DNA of 64,000 nt from Auricularia sp. M13 (lineage: Eukaryota > Basidiomycota > Agaricomycetes > Auriculariales > Auriculariaceae). The stretch spans positions 2,914,001 to 2,978,000 of the forward strand of contig CM073199.1 of the NCBI GenBank assembly GCA_037042915.1, written 5' to 3'. Of this stretch, positions 1 through 10,786 are shown piece by piece. Each line of letters opens with the position of its first letter. The stretch's first letter is position 1. A model generated the notes under the pieces. The model was not told the DNA's origin, made no database searches, and saw nothing but the letters and a program-made list of their open reading frames with translations. Made by a program: the position numbers and the translations under genes.

Positions 1-1175
1 TAAATACTCAGATCGCGGATGCCGTTGGGCACCTCCAAAGTCTTCTTGGACCGCGTCCTAGGCGCGCTCTCCTGCATGTCCCGCGCATGCACCACAGCCT
101 GCTGCACAGGCACCAACAGCGCGAGCAACCCGCTGAGTCCATGACCCGCGAGGAACACCCGTCGGCCGCCGGATCCTGGCTGGGTCTCTGCCCCGTCACC
201 TGCGCTACCGTAGCGTTCGGCGACCCAGCGCAGCACAAGTCGCGTATCCTCGATCTGCTGCGGCAGTCGTCCCGAGGGGTACGTCGCAATGTCGGGTACG
301 ACGACGATGCATTTGAGCGATGCGCTGAGGTTGCGGCCGAGTGAGGCGAAGAGGGTGCGCCCGCGCGGGAGGAAGCGCAGTTGTGGCGGGAGGAAGACGA
401 GTACTGGCATCTTCTCCGTGTCTGTGTACGAGGTGCAGAGGGGTGTGTAGACGTCTAGACGCATGTTGGGCCGCGGGGAGCCGTAGTGGATGTTGCGCCT
501 ATTGCGAGGAGCGTTAGCAGTTCTCCGAAAGCGCAGATAAAGAATAATGAAGGCAGCATACGCTATGGTGACCTTGGACCGCGCAATCTTGCGGTAGAAC
601 CAGTCCGTCCAGAGCAGCGCGAGGAAGCGCGCACCCTCGCGGAGATACATAAACACCGCGCGATCGACGAGCAAGCATCGCGTCCAGTCCCAGGCCAAGA
701 AGGGAAGAGCGCGTTTCGGCGGCGCGTCCTGCTGCGCGAGGAGCAAGTATGCGAGGTGAGAGATGCCGTAGACGAGAGCTTAGTGGCCCCATGTGATATT
801 ATGAGACCATGTAGACAGGGGAGCACTCAGAGTTTTAATCCTCACCTGCAGCGAGCGCAGCCAAAGCTGGAAGTATAAGAAAGCCGAGAATGGGTACTTG
901 ACAGTGGCACAAATGGTCAGCAGGTTTGTGGAGAGCACACAGCTTGGAGACTTACTGAAGCATAGCAGGAGGAGCATAGGCAGGCTGAGCGTGCCGCCAG
1001 ATACAAAAGCCCACGCTAGGACACGGCTTACCCTCGTGCGCAACGGCTCGTGAGTGCGCACGGGGTGTTCTGGTGTTGTGTTGCGGCGCGGGACGACGGT
1101 CGCGTCCGAGGCGCCAGATAGGTCGCGCGTGTGCGCGTGCAGGTACTCCATCGTCTCGACCTCGATGCTGCTCAT
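1..1175 (-). CDS. alpha/beta-hydrolase-fold membrane protein, 3' part missing
   Basis: Three exons can be read: 1175-956, 896-846 and 778 to beyond the left edge. Both introns keep the frame. Their acceptors are AAG rather than the commoner CAG or TAG. The N-terminus has a short soluble segment (MSSIEVETMEYL) and then two or three hydrophobic segments. After them comes a hydrolase-like core: RLDVYTPLCTSY (a beta strand that usually opens the fold), PVLVFLPPQLRF, CIVVVPDIATYPSG, and VFLAGHGLSGLLALL, which sits where the nucleophile elbow should be. The elbow reads G-H-G-L-S-G, so the usual G-x-S-x-G serine position is a glycine. The order and spacing resemble isoprenylcysteine methylesterase-like and S. 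pombe C4A8.06c-like hydrolases, from memory of those families. Function is unknown, and it may be a pseudoenzyme. The remaining C-terminus lies outside the window. Confidence 0.72.
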
Positions 1176-1704
1176 CTTATCAATTCGTAATAAAGGGCTG
1201 TAGAGTATTGGGAAGATAGAGTGGAGGAGAAAAGACAAGCGACGGTTCCTAATCTGTGGCCAGATTCCGTGATAAGCGACTGTACACAGCTCCGGGAACC
1301 CGGCGGCGCACATGATTTTGACAGCTCATGACATTGAGAGATCTGAGGATTTGCCAATGCTGGAGTGTGAAGCGCCTGTCGCGCCGCAAGTCTGAGCTTC
1401 GCGACGCGACAGTTCCTGGGGACGAGATGAGAGGGTCAATCGCTGGAGGAAGCTGTGGGGGAAGCTCGGAGCCGTCGCGTTGACGATGCAGGTCCCAGGG
1501 ACCCAACTACCTGACTCAGGAAATGACCACGGCAGCGCAATGCAGCGGTTGGAAAGACGGCCCCGTGTTGGACCTCCCGGTGTGCGGTAGCACAGCGACT
1601 GAGCAAGGGCTCAGGCAAGGAATGCATAGGAAAATACAACAGAGCTCCAATCCACAATATACAGAAATATACAAGGGTTCCATAGATACTGCAATCAGAT
1701 AGAA
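1176..1704. other. intergenic, no gene seen
   Basis: This stretch lies between the start of the hydrolase-like gene and the stop of the next minus-strand gene. ORFs on both strands are short and have no recognisable domain. It probably holds the promoter of the first gene and the 3' end of the second. Confidence 0.5.
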
Positions 1705-3004
1705 CTAACGGTAAGCGGGCGGACTCGAGAAGGGGTCGTCCTGCGAGTCTACGGTCGGCCGCCGCTTGCGGTCGGGCGAGAAAGATGGGTTGCTCATAAC
1801 GTGTATCGATTGCGTTGTCGCGCTCGCGTTCGACCGGCTGCGCGCAGCAATGATTTGCATTGCTGCCTCCAGCTCAGGGTCGTACGTTGGACCGCTTGAG
1901 TGCGAGTCGAAGGAGGGGCCTCTGCTCGCTGTATAGGACGATATTAGCCTGTGGGAAATGGATGCAATGGAATCGAGGGACTGACAGCTGTGACCGGGAC
2001 GCGCGCTTGATACGTAGGCTGTCATCGGGATGGACGACGTCAGGGACGGCGGCTTGAACGGCGAAGGCTCGGTGTAAATCGCTCGCTCTGCATCCGCCGG
2101 TGAGGTGGCGCGATACGGTGAGAAAAATGGCGATATTCCACGTACCGTGAGCGACCTGTCTCCGTCTGCGGATGAAGAAGAAGGCTCCGGCGAGAATGAC
2201 GGCGATGATCACGAGCAGTGGGATCACGATGGCGGCGACTGGCAGCGACTTTTTCGCGGGCGGCACCGGCGGCGCGTTTGGGTCGGGTGTCCCGTCGTCG
2301 ATGACGGCGTAGTCGATAAGCAGGCTGAGTTCACGTGGCAAGTCAGCGTGGTGGAGTATCGGGAGGGGGTGCAACGTACTCGCTCGAGCGCGCGGCTCCG
2401 GCGTGATTGCTAATTTGAAGCGTGTGTTGGGCAAAACGGAGGCCAGAAACGTTATAGATGGGGTAGTTGTAGATGTTGTGTGGGCATCCGAGTTGACGCT
2501 CGAGGAAGGGTTGCTCGGTGTCCTTGCCGTCGAGTTCGAATCTAAGTAACGATGAGCTACCGAGCACGCAAAATCCATTTCGCAGCACTGACGTGAAATG
2601 CCCCCTGTAAACATCGTTTTCATGCGGACCTGTACACCAAAGAATAAGCTACGAGCCATGAACTAATTAATCAGCGATCATGCATACCCGGGCAGATAGT
2701 GTAGATCGTGACAGCCGTCCCGTTAAACGTTAACGTCGCTGTTCCTTCAAGAGCTATGAGTACGCAGGCCGTATTCGATGAGGGGGCAGCACGCACCGTC
2801 CTTGGAACAGTCATGCCATGTCCCACCCATCGTCTGCGTCGGGTCCGGCTGACTCTGGCAGTCCGCGCAAGGGTTCGAGGCAGACATAGCGCCCCAGGCA
2901 TCCTTCGCGGGCGCATACGCCCACGCAGTGTCGACGTCGTCAATCGTGACGTTCAGCGCGCGCGCCAGCGCCGAGAACGCGATGGTCAGCGCAAGAGAAC
3001 GCAT
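1705..3004 (-). CDS. secreted-ectodomain single-pass membrane protein, unknown function
   Basis: The ATG at 3004 begins a signal peptide (MRSLALTIAFSALARAL). An extracellular part follows with asparagine sites (NVTIDD, FNGTAV) and a cysteine cluster (NPCADCQS, SKDGACC). Later exons give a single membrane helix (VAAIVIPLLVIIAVILAGAF) followed at once by a stop-transfer run of arginines (IRRRRQ). A low-complexity cytosolic tail then ends in SSPPAYR, with the stop at 1705-1707. Several introns are needed to join the pieces and not all junctions were resolved. The layout matches a common but uncharacterised class of basidiomycete surface proteins. A role as a wall sensor is only a guess from topology. 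Confidence 0.6.
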
Positions 3005-3793
3005 GAAGCTGAATGGTGAGAAACAGGAAGAGAAAAGCAACCGGGCATCATCTGGCCGACCGTTGACGCGGACTGGATAACCACGTGCTGCATCAGCCGA
3101 GACCCCCACAGCACCGCTTATGGAGATCGTCGGATCCCCCCGCCAGCATAATCCCAATGAAAGGTGAATCTCAGGGGTAGTAGTCCGTCTGACAGGCTTG
3201 CTCATAAAGAAATAATTAATTGAACTCAGTCTGGCTGAATGGCACAACGTGCGGCCTCCGGAAGAACACCGGACGGGTCCGCGGCAAACCAGGTGGCAAC
3301 GGCTCGAGCCCTCAAAGTCTAAGGATCTATGTAAACAATCCTTGAAACATGCACAGTAAGGATACAGAGCGTATGTTCATATCTCCATTATAAAAAATCG
3401 ACTGCGGTCTCCGGTGAATCTACTTCTGGTCCTGCCATGAAAGACGAGGATAAACATAGTCAGGGCCTGGTCGTCGTGTGTTGCCCTATGAAAACGAGTA
3501 CGCATGCTACAGCAGACCGAATGTGGTAACTCATCTCATAGTCCCAGGGCAAAGGGCGCCTCGCCTGGACCCGTCTCCGTGAAACTGCACAAACTGCATC
3601 GCCCACTGGCAGCCCTGCGTCCAAACTAAAGAAACCGAGGTGATTCCATATGCGGCCTCCGTATCAGAACACTCGTAAGGCGACCGTCCAATTTAGCAAG
3701 CACTCAGGCCAAAATGGGAGTTGCATTCCCAACGGGGGACTGACGGTTGATAACAACGAAAGAGTGGAGACAGATCAGAAATGAAACTCTATT
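3005..3793. other. intergenic, no gene seen
   Basis: Between two minus-strand genes. Frames on both strands are broken by stops and no domain, repeat or RNA gene was recognised. The part next to 3005 should hold the promoter of the signal-peptide gene. Confidence 0.5.
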
Positions 3794-4532
3794 CTAGGTC
3801 GACGAAGACTTCTCCTTTCCAGCGTGGTCCATCGCCCAGCGCGCAAGCGCCTTGAGCTCAGCGAACTGGACCTCTTCGAGCGGAGCTCGCTTCGCCTCGC
3901 TGACACGTTTCCCGTCAGCAGCCTCCACAGCGCGCTGAAATTTCAGCGGGCCGCCTTGGCCGTCGTACAGCCGCTTGATGAGGGGGTGCTCGAGAGTTTT
4001 CCAGATCTCTGTGAGTGGGTATGAGGCATCGCATCGCAATCTCGTCTGGCGATAACAGGAACGCACCTTCGGCCTCAAGGTAAAGCTTCTCCCTGCGATG
4101 GACCACGGCGAAGATAAGACGCGCAGTGCGATCGTGGTCGTGGAGCAGGCCCACATGGCAGTTCTCATGCACCGCGATGAAGTCGTCGTTCAGGAGATGC
4201 AACGCTGTTGCGTTGTAAGCCAGCGACTAAGGTAGGAGGACGGCGCGCAAAGCCCAAAGCGTACCAGCACGAACGGCCGCGGTGGTCTCGAGCTCCTCGA
4301 TGCGGTCGTGCAGGTCCGCGGCGTATGGCTGCCTCAGCGGGCACAGGCGCGGGCGCTCCCGTTCGGAAAGAATCGCGAATACGTCTTCGACCGCCTGAGA
4401 GCTTCCCGCAGTAATCTTCGGGCGCTTTGAATTCTTGGGGGCGAGAGAGAGCTCGGCCAGCTGCTCTTCGATGGAAGGACTGGGAGTCTTCGACGAGGCT
4501 GCTGATGCGGTGGAAGTGCGAGCGGACGACAT
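3794..4532 (-). CDS. hypothetical protein, apparently frameshifted
   Basis: The ATG at 4532 opens a Ser/Thr-rich N-terminus (MSSARTSTASAASSKTPSPS) and then EEQLAELSLAP and DRIEELETTAAV, a probable short coiled coil. An intron with GTACGC donor and CAACAG acceptor near 4220 leads to a well-formed segment (ALHLLNDDFIAVHEN, LIFAVVHRREKLYLEAEG). The protein-like continuation (YPLTEIWKTLEHPLIKRLYD, to KEKSSST and the stop at 3794) is in another frame. No splice pair explains the switch near 4025-4040, so a one-base indel is likely. No known family was recognised. Confidence 0.5.
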
Positions 4533-5109
4533 AGTGGGATGATCAGAAATCCGCGGCTACGACGAGGCCTGCGAGTCGTGGAGAAGAGTAGCAGTGCGTC
4601 CCCCTGAGCATACTATTTAACCCATACTCCCTCCATCAGAATAATCGGCGAGCTTTCTGACTACACCGTCGTTATCAGAACATTCTACAGCGCATTCTGA
4701 CCACAGCACGATGGGCAACCAATCGGAGAGCTCGAAACGTTTCTACCGGTGGGAGCGTGCCTGGATTTGCGCTTTCAGCATCAGAAATGGTGGGAAAACG
4801 CCATCAGAAATGAGCTGGAATGATCCGGGAAAGGCAATGGACCAATAGGAGCACATAAACGTTCCTCCGCTCGCGTCATATGCTGCGCGCAAACGTGGAC
4901 TGAGAGGACAGGAGGAAGTGAGTGCACGTCGTCAGGCCGTCCGGTCGTCGCGGAGCGCGTGCACGTGACCTCGGTGGCTGCTGGCGACCAGTTTGCGTGA
5001 CCTGCTTCGCCGATGGTGAACGCGGGTTGCAGCTTGGCGCAGTAAAGACCGTGACGTCGAGAAAGGAGGTTCAGACTGGTTGTCGCTATTTGCCGACAAC
5101 GCGGCTGGC

Positions 5110-5343
5110 ATGTCGTTTGCTGCTGATCTTGACCCCAACGCTGGCTGGGCCGCAGTTGCAGAGCCTCCTGCACCTCGAGATGTTATCAAAGAGGCTATAG
5201 AGAAGGACAAGGTTATAAAGTACGGTGCATTTCATTCATGGTACGATCTAATTGCTTATGTCGACCTGAAGGGACATCACAGCAGCGCAGAACGACCTTC
5301 GCGGTGCGCGCTACTTCTATGCATACCCCCATCGGATATCTGA
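5110..5343 (+). CDS. possible short gene or 5' exon, unknown
   Basis: From the ATG at 5110 a peptide begins MSFAADLDPNAGWAAVAEPP and continues with DVIKEAIEKDKVIKYGAFHS, which is mixed in composition and not low-complexity. After about residue 58 the reading frame loses protein-like character before a stop at 5343, so this may be a first exon or a fragment. No domain was recognised. The intergenic DNA up to 5809 shows no clear continuation. Confidence 0.25.
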   Translation: MSFAADLDPNAGWAAVAEPPAPRDVIKEAIEKDKVIKYGAFHSWYDLIAYVDLKGHHSSAERPSRCALLLCIPPSDI

Positions 5344-5809
5344 TCAGCTTTCTTCAGTCATACTATCGAAGATACAGACTGCAGAGGCTGACTGCGACAA
5401 GCTTTCGTCCGGCAATGCCACACTTCAGATGTACATCGACAACTTGACGAAACAAATCGCAGCCCGGCGTTGAGTCTGTCTTACGCCATACGCGCACCAT
5501 ACTGCTCGATTTCTTTGCCATACACACCATATGTTGCTGCTGGGTTTGAAGTGGGCATCGGGCAGCATTCTGCGAAGGCCAAAATCCCCACCCAGAATTC
5601 GATGATCGCTGCCAGTGTCGTTGTCATGGATTTGTCCTTGTCCTGCGGTAGTCTCACTGCAGCTCTATACGCCTACCTAGCGCCGGATATGCCCTGCTAC
5701 ACTGTTCCTGTGGATCTCCAGGGTCGCTGCTGTGACTTCCAAGCGCCATGGACCATGTACTAGCAAGGCTACAATGGAGCATCATACAGTCGGCCCATAG
5801 ATCGCATGT

Positions 5810-6462
5810 TCAGACCTTCGCATTTGGCTTCCGAACCATGCAGACGTGTGAAAACGTTCCCTCGCCTCCCCAAGACGCAAGGTCGAACGGGATCTCCTTC
5901 ACGACCTCAAATCCGTTCTTCTCATAGAGACCTCGGCCCATGGGAGTAGCGTCCAGATAAGTTTCGAGTCCGAGCTCGTCCGCGCGATCCAGTCCCCACT
6001 GCACGAGCATCCCGCCGGCGCCACGGCGGCCCTGGCAAGGTCGGCGACGAGCGACGAAAGAAACGCGTGCGGCCTGGTGCCCATAATGTCCTTGTGGGCA
6101 CGGCGGAGCGGGCCCAGGAGCGCGTTATGCATGGCCAAGTTGAACTCCGGGATGATCTCGTCCGCCGGGAACACGGCGTCGCGCTCCGCATCGGTCTCGC
6201 TGCGCTCGGTCTCGTAGAAGTGCCATTTGGCGGTTGCAATGATCTCGCCCGTGCCGACGTCGGTGGCCTTCATGTAGCGCACGGTGGGATTCTCGCGGAA
6301 GGCCCGCAGACGCGCCGCAGTGAGCTGATCGAGCGACGCCTGCGATGGCGGGCGAGTGAGAAGCAGCGCGCTGATGCCGTTCGGAGATACATAAGCCTTA
6401 TGGAGGAGCTGGGTGATGACGGGAATCTCGCTTTCCATCATGGGACTGATTTCCAAAGACAT
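5810..6462 (-). CDS. GNAT-family N-acetyltransferase, frameshifted
   Basis: The ATG at 6462 starts MSLEISPMMESEIPVITQLL, the usual GNAT beta-1/alpha-1 opening, and runs through IIATAKWHFYE (beta-4 region) to FLSSLVADLA. The acetyl-CoA pyrophosphate-binding loop is plain as RRGAGGMLVQWGLDRA, followed by LETYLDATPMGRGLYEKNGF, which is typical of the C-terminal half. It ends at MVRKPNAKV with the stop at 5810-5812. The R-x-x-G-x-G/A loop is in a different frame from the first half. The shift lies at about 6020-6035 and has no GT..AG pair. Family members acetylate small molecules or protein N-termini; the substrate here is unknown. It is either a sequencing indel or a broken gene. Confidence 0.7.
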
Positions 6463-6829
6463 GATGGTGGTCGAGAGCAAAGAGTGAAATTCACAGCGCG
6501 CAGTCAATTGCAAGCGGTGACGGTACCCCACCACCTCATCTCATCCAACTTCGACTTGTGTTGCAATGCCCAGGAAACGCAGGGAGATGATTGCATATCA
6601 TATTTCACTCGTCAACACCAGGGAGCCCAAACCAAAGTCAGTTCTTGGCCCACAAACTCTGTTATTGAAGTACTCAAGTTCAGTTACCAGTCTTCGTCCA
6701 AGGCTCAAGCAAGGCAACTTGAAAATATTGAACAAGAAAAAAGATAGATTCAAGGAGTGAGGAACTAATAGGCTAGTACAGTAGATGTAACAGTGTGGGT
6801 ATACAAACTGAGAGTGAGCAAATACACAA
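6463..6829. other. intergenic between GNAT gene and BAG copy 1
   Basis: This is the 5' flank of the GNAT gene joined to the 3' flank of the first BAG gene. It is A/T-richer than its neighbours and has no recognisable coding segment. The 3' flank does not resemble those of the other two BAG copies. Confidence 0.5.
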
Positions 6830-8821
6830 TTAGACAACCTCGTAATCACTCTTCTCGCCTTCGCTCCCGCTCGAGCCCGGCCTCTCCCACTCGCCGTCGG
6901 AGCCAGCGTCGACGGCCGGGTGCGTCGGCGCGGCGAAGGTTTGCGCGGGTGGGTAGGACGCCGTCAGCGGGGTCTCGTTGGGGGTGAGCGAGGCGATGCC
7001 ATCGGGGTCAGCGACTACAGGCGACGTTGGTTCTGCGGCGACGGCGGCGGGGGAAGTTGGGTCGGCAACAGTGGTGGGCAGATCGGGGACGGCGGCAGGC
7101 AGAGAAGCGGACCCGGCGGCGCTGGTAGGCGAGGTAGGAACAGAGTCAATATCAACGCCCGAGGACGCGGCCTCGACGGAAATGCTGTCGTCGTTGGCCA
7201 GAGCTGTAGTTGCAACAGGTTTATCCTCATTCATAGCGACGGAGCCCTCGTCAGTCGTAGCAATGGGCTCCGCGCCAGCGCTGGTGATGGTTTGGTCTTC
7301 CTCGAACGTGGTAGCCAGTTCGGCAGCAGGAGCCTGCTCTGCGTGGTCTCGTACTGGGAGCACGCCCAGATGTGCTGGAGTAGACGAAGCCGGAGAAGAC
7401 GGCGCAACTGGTGTCGGCTCGAGGAAGTCGTCCACGACGTAGCCTTCAACGACAGGCGCAGCATCAGTCATGGCAGAAGGAGCAGCTGGCTCTTGAGGTT
7501 CGGGCGCAACATCGACGTCTTCCAGGATGACTTGCTCCGATGCTGCGGGCATGGGCGCCGCAGTCGCGTCGGAGTGAACGGACACGGCGGATGGTGCAGG
7601 TTGCGGGACAGCCTTGACCTCGACGCGGCTGGCAGCGGGCTCATTTATCGTGATACCGGCAGAGCGGCGGGGAGCGGTGGGAATGGCGTCACCACGCTCG
7701 ACCGCAACGAGCGCCTCCTCGATCCGCCTCACAAGCGCACGCCGGACCTCGCGTACGGCGTCGTGACCTCCGCTCTCGATAGCATCGACGCTCTCGAGTA
7801 TACCGTTGAGCTGGTGCCTGAGGAGTGGCACCGACGTCGCGGGATTAAGTGCATCGAGGTCCGCCTCAAGCAGCGAAAGAGCGGCGATGGCGTCGGCTGG
7901 CGCGAGCGACTGGGACGCAGCGGTGGATACTACGTTGATGCGGACTTGCGACGAAGCCTTGCCCTTGGACTCGCGGATGGGAACGCGGATAGCAGCAGCG
8001 GCCGCAGCAGGTTGGGGTGGAGTTGGTGCCGACGCGGACGAGGATTCGGCCTTGGATTCGCGGATGCCAATACGGATGGGCGCTGGCGGTGATGTGGGCT
8101 TTAACGCCGACTTAAGCGTGACGGGAGTGGCTGCTGACTTCGAGGGCGAGGGGACGGGAACACGGGCAGACGATACCGGCGGGGAGAAGCGGACGCGCGG
8201 TTGGAAAGCAGAAACGGGGCGCGACGGCGCAGCTCCGACAGGAACTGACGTTGGCTGCGGTGGTGTGGGTACGGGCGTAGGCCTGACCGTCCTATGCACG
8301 TGTCTATGTGCGCAAGCGCAGGCTGGACGAGCTGGAGCATGTTCAACGTGACGAGGCTGAGTATAGAAGTCAGTATTGGGTTTAAACCGCGAGAACAAGA
8401 TACGAACCTCGACGTGGCTGGCCAGCTCAAAAGCCAGCATCAAAGCCTGGCTAAACTCGTGCTCCTCAATCTCCTGGCGGCGTCGGCGGAGTTCCTCCTC
8501 GCGACGGGCCTGGATGAGCTGCTCGTGCCGAGCTCGCTGGGCCTCCTCGATTGCAAACTGGCGGCGAAGACGCTGCTGCTGCTGGAGGTACACGGCGGCC
8601 TCGTCCTGGAAGGCTCGCAGCTGGTGAGCAGCATACGCCTCGCGTGCGGCCTGCTGCTCCTCGAGCGCGTGCAAGTAACGTGCCCGAGCAAGCTGCACAG
8701 GGTCTGCCAGGGCCAGCTCAGGGACCAGAGCGTAAACCGGAGCTCCGAAGCCAAATGGATCGTAGGACGGGAGCCTGGGAGCGCGGCCCTGGCAGAATGG
8801 GTGCGTGTTGACGACGAACAT
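6830..8821 (-). CDS. BAG-domain co-chaperone protein, copy 1
   Basis: A single intronless frame of 663 aa starts with MFVVNTHPF at an ATG at 8821. In order: a proline/tyrosine-rich head (LPSYDPFGFGAPVYA, about 15-30); a long charged helix or coiled coil (about 45-125, with QIEEAQRAR-like and ELRRRRQEIEEHEF runs); a Pro/Ala/Ser-rich linker; a BAG domain at about 305-373 (PADAIAALSLLEADLDAL, LLRHQLNGILESVDAIES, VREVRRALVRRIEEAL); an acidic Ala/Thr-rich linker; and a conserved tail (PPAQTFAAPTHPAVD, SDGEWERPG, SEGEKSDYEVV). BAG domains bind the Hsp70 ATPase domain and speed nucleotide release. The upstream heat-shock element and TATA box suggest HSF1 control. Two further copies lie at 16135-18114 and 20092-22478. 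Confidence 0.85.
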   Translation of the reverse strand: MFVVNTHPFCQGRAPRLPSYDPFGFGAPVYALVPELALADPVQLARARYLHALEEQQAAREAYAAHQLRAFQDEAAVYLQQQQRLRRQFAIEEAQRARHEQLIQARREEELRRRRQEIEEHEFSQALMLAFELASHVEVRILFSRFKPNTDFYTQPRHVEHAPARPACACAHRHVHRTVRPTPVPTPPQPTSVPVGAAPSRPVSAFQPRVRFSPPVSSARVPVPSPSKSAATPVTLKSALKPTSPPAPIRIGIRESKAESSSASAPTPPQPAAAAAAIRVPIRESKGKASSQVRINVVSTAASQSLAPADAIAALSLLEADLDALNPATSVPLLRHQLNGILESVDAIESGGHDAVREVRRALVRRIEEALVAVERGDAIPTAPRRSAGITINEPAASRVEVKAVPQPAPSAVSVHSDATAAPMPAASEQVILEDVDVAPEPQEPAAPSAMTDAAPVVEGYVVDDFLEPTPVAPSSPASSTPAHLGVLPVRDHAEQAPAAELATTFEEDQTITSAGAEPIATTDEGSVAMNEDKPVATTALANDDSISVEAASSGVDIDSVPTSPTSAAGSASLPAAVPDLPTTVADPTSPAAVAAEPTSPVVADPDGIASLTPNETPLTASYPPAQTFAAPTHPAVDAGSDGEWERPGSSGSEGEKSDYEVV

Positions 8822-8871
8822 GGCGGTTGTAACTGATCAGTTGAAAGCAGACCAAAGCCAAGATAGCCAGC

Positions 8872-8974
8872 TTTATACGCAGCCAGCAGAGCGCTGAATC
8901 ATCCTGGACGCGCGTTGCAGCTGACGCGTTGCGCTTGCACAGTCTGCAATACACCGTTCGCGAACGTTCCGGAA
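8872..8974 (-). promoter_or_regulatory. heat-shock promoter of BAG copy 1
   Basis: TTCGCGAACGTTCCGGAA at 8957-8974 is a perfect four-unit heat-shock element (TTC..GAA..TTC..GAA with two-base spacers), the binding site of trimeric HSF1. A TATA box (TATAAA on the minus strand, 8872-8877) lies about 50 bp before the ATG. The same arrangement occurs before the other two BAG copies. Compared with them, about 30 bp just downstream of the element are missing here. Confidence 0.85.
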
Positions 8975-9314
8975 TGAACCTGAGAAACGCTTCCAGCTCC
9001 GCCTGAACCTCCTTCTCCTCGTCTTCCATCACTCTACGAAGCTACGGGTTAGAGTCTATTTTGTTCAATGACGCTTTCTCATCACAGGTGCGTGTTGGCC
9101 ACCTGTTTTCAGAAGCGCGAGTTGCAAATCAATCGTTCTCTATGAACTTGGAGTGTCAAAGTCGACGCGCTGCCACAGTACATACTGCGCACAATCAGAT
9201 CATGACGACGGATTTTTCAGATAATGAAAGCGGCAATGGATATCTCCAGCAGATGGCAGCTTCAGGCCTCTGGAGGCGGAGTGAATGGATACCTTCGGTA
9301 AAAGGATCAAAACG

Positions 9315-10786
9315 CTAGCTACCAGACCGCGCAAGCAGCGTATCGGCGTACCTCCACCGGGATAGATCGTCGTGCTGTATTTTGCAGAACCGCCCATCTA
9401 GAATCTCCAGCGGCCCAACTAGATTCACATTTTCGAGCACCAGACTGCAGCGAGGTCTCCCTTCGGCGTCTTGAGGGAGGTCTAATGCCGAGCCAACAAA
9501 TGCTTCCACATCTTCGTAGGACATCACCAACGGAGTGGCGGATTCGAGCGCAACACCAGACTCTCGACCGAGAGACAGTCGAAGCGGGGCTTCGTCTGCG
9601 TGCCTAGCAACGCAAAGTCGATCCCATCGTCGACGATGAATCTGAGGCTGGACAAATTCTGGTCCTTCATTCCGAACGCGGCTATCTGCAGCCACTCCCA
9701 CGTAGCGGATATTGTGAGGGAGATCATCCGCTCGGGCGTGGCATGGAGCTCGAGAAGACTATGGATTTCGGGCGCATAACCTGGCGTCCAGCGCGCAGTA
9801 TAGACCCGCGTGATACGGGTGTTTCTGTCCGTGAAACAGACCTCGGAGCGCTGCAAAGTGGTCGACCTGATAGCTACATCCAGCGGCCCTGGTATGTGGG
9901 ACCGGCATTGGCGCATCGTCCATTCGTAAGGATGGAAGACCCTAATGATGGGAAGCTTTGACAAGAATTTCAGTTCTTTGAGGAGATAGTACGCGCTGCT
10001 GACTTCCAGATCCAAGTGCAATTGCTGAATGGTCCGCCAAGACTGGGGATCGCGATAGACAGGATGCCACATTTCAGCTGGCCCCGAAAGGGTAAGCGCG
10101 CTGAGTGCCGGGAAGTATTTCCACATGCGCTCAGAAGAGCGCTGCCTCGGCGCGCTGGGAGAATAGCCCATGTGCAAATGAATTACACTAGATAGCGTGC
10201 GTGTCATGGGACCGGGCAGGAAATCCACGTTATCAAGAGACAGCGATTTGAGATTGGGCGCGTGGTTGTCCAGCAAGTCCAAGGGTAAACCGGGTAGATC
10301 AATGGGTGGATGGGTTAGGTCCAACGATAGACCGCGACTGATGGCAGATGAATCCTGGTCCAGTATGAAGGCCAGGCGAAGCCTACGCAGCCGCAGAGCG
10401 GGACGTCGCAAACGGTCCATAACGCTTGCAGCGTCTGCAGAGTGACACTTCAAGCTCAGAGCCCCAATACCAGACAGGTGTTCCTCGATGGCGGGCATGA
10501 CCAGGGTACCCAGCAGCTCCCATGGCTGGTCAATCGACACCTCCAACGTGGGTTGTCGCGACGCGGTGCGCCTCAACCGTAGCAGGAATAGTTCCGCAGC
10601 TGAATGTTTCGGCCTTTCGAGCACGATGTCAGATGCATACGCGTTGCATTCGAATGCAACGGCCCTCCAGAGCCAGCAAACTTGCATGACGACCAGAATC
10701 CCATCGAGAGACATATCCTGGAATATACGGTGCCAGAGCTCGAATGGAACACGCTCAACAGGCCATGGCCGGGAGACGCAGGCCAT
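9315..10786 (-). CDS. F-box protein with LRR-like C-terminus, frameshifted near the end
   Basis: From the ATG at 10786 (MACVSRPWPVERVPFELW) an F-box is visible at once: VPFELWHRIFQDMSLDG, then MQVCWLWRAVAFE. The rest has irregular leucine-rich stretches (LKSLSLDNVDFL, LSALTLSGPAEMW, IQQLHLDLEV), as in the large expanded basidiomycete F-box family. Such proteins recruit substrates to SCF ubiquitin ligases. The natural continuation, PLVMSYEDVEAFVGSALDLP to LARSGS with the stop at 9315, is one base out of frame with the main frame at about 9526-9532. No intron explains this, so there is an indel. It lies just upstream of BAG copy 1. Confidence 0.68.

Noticed and set aside
6920-8351. Long plus-strand frames (up to 390 codons) opposite BAG copy 1, with similar ones opposite copies 2 and 3
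   Set aside because: They mirror the BAG coding strand, differ in length between copies and have no domains; they arise from GC-rich codon use.
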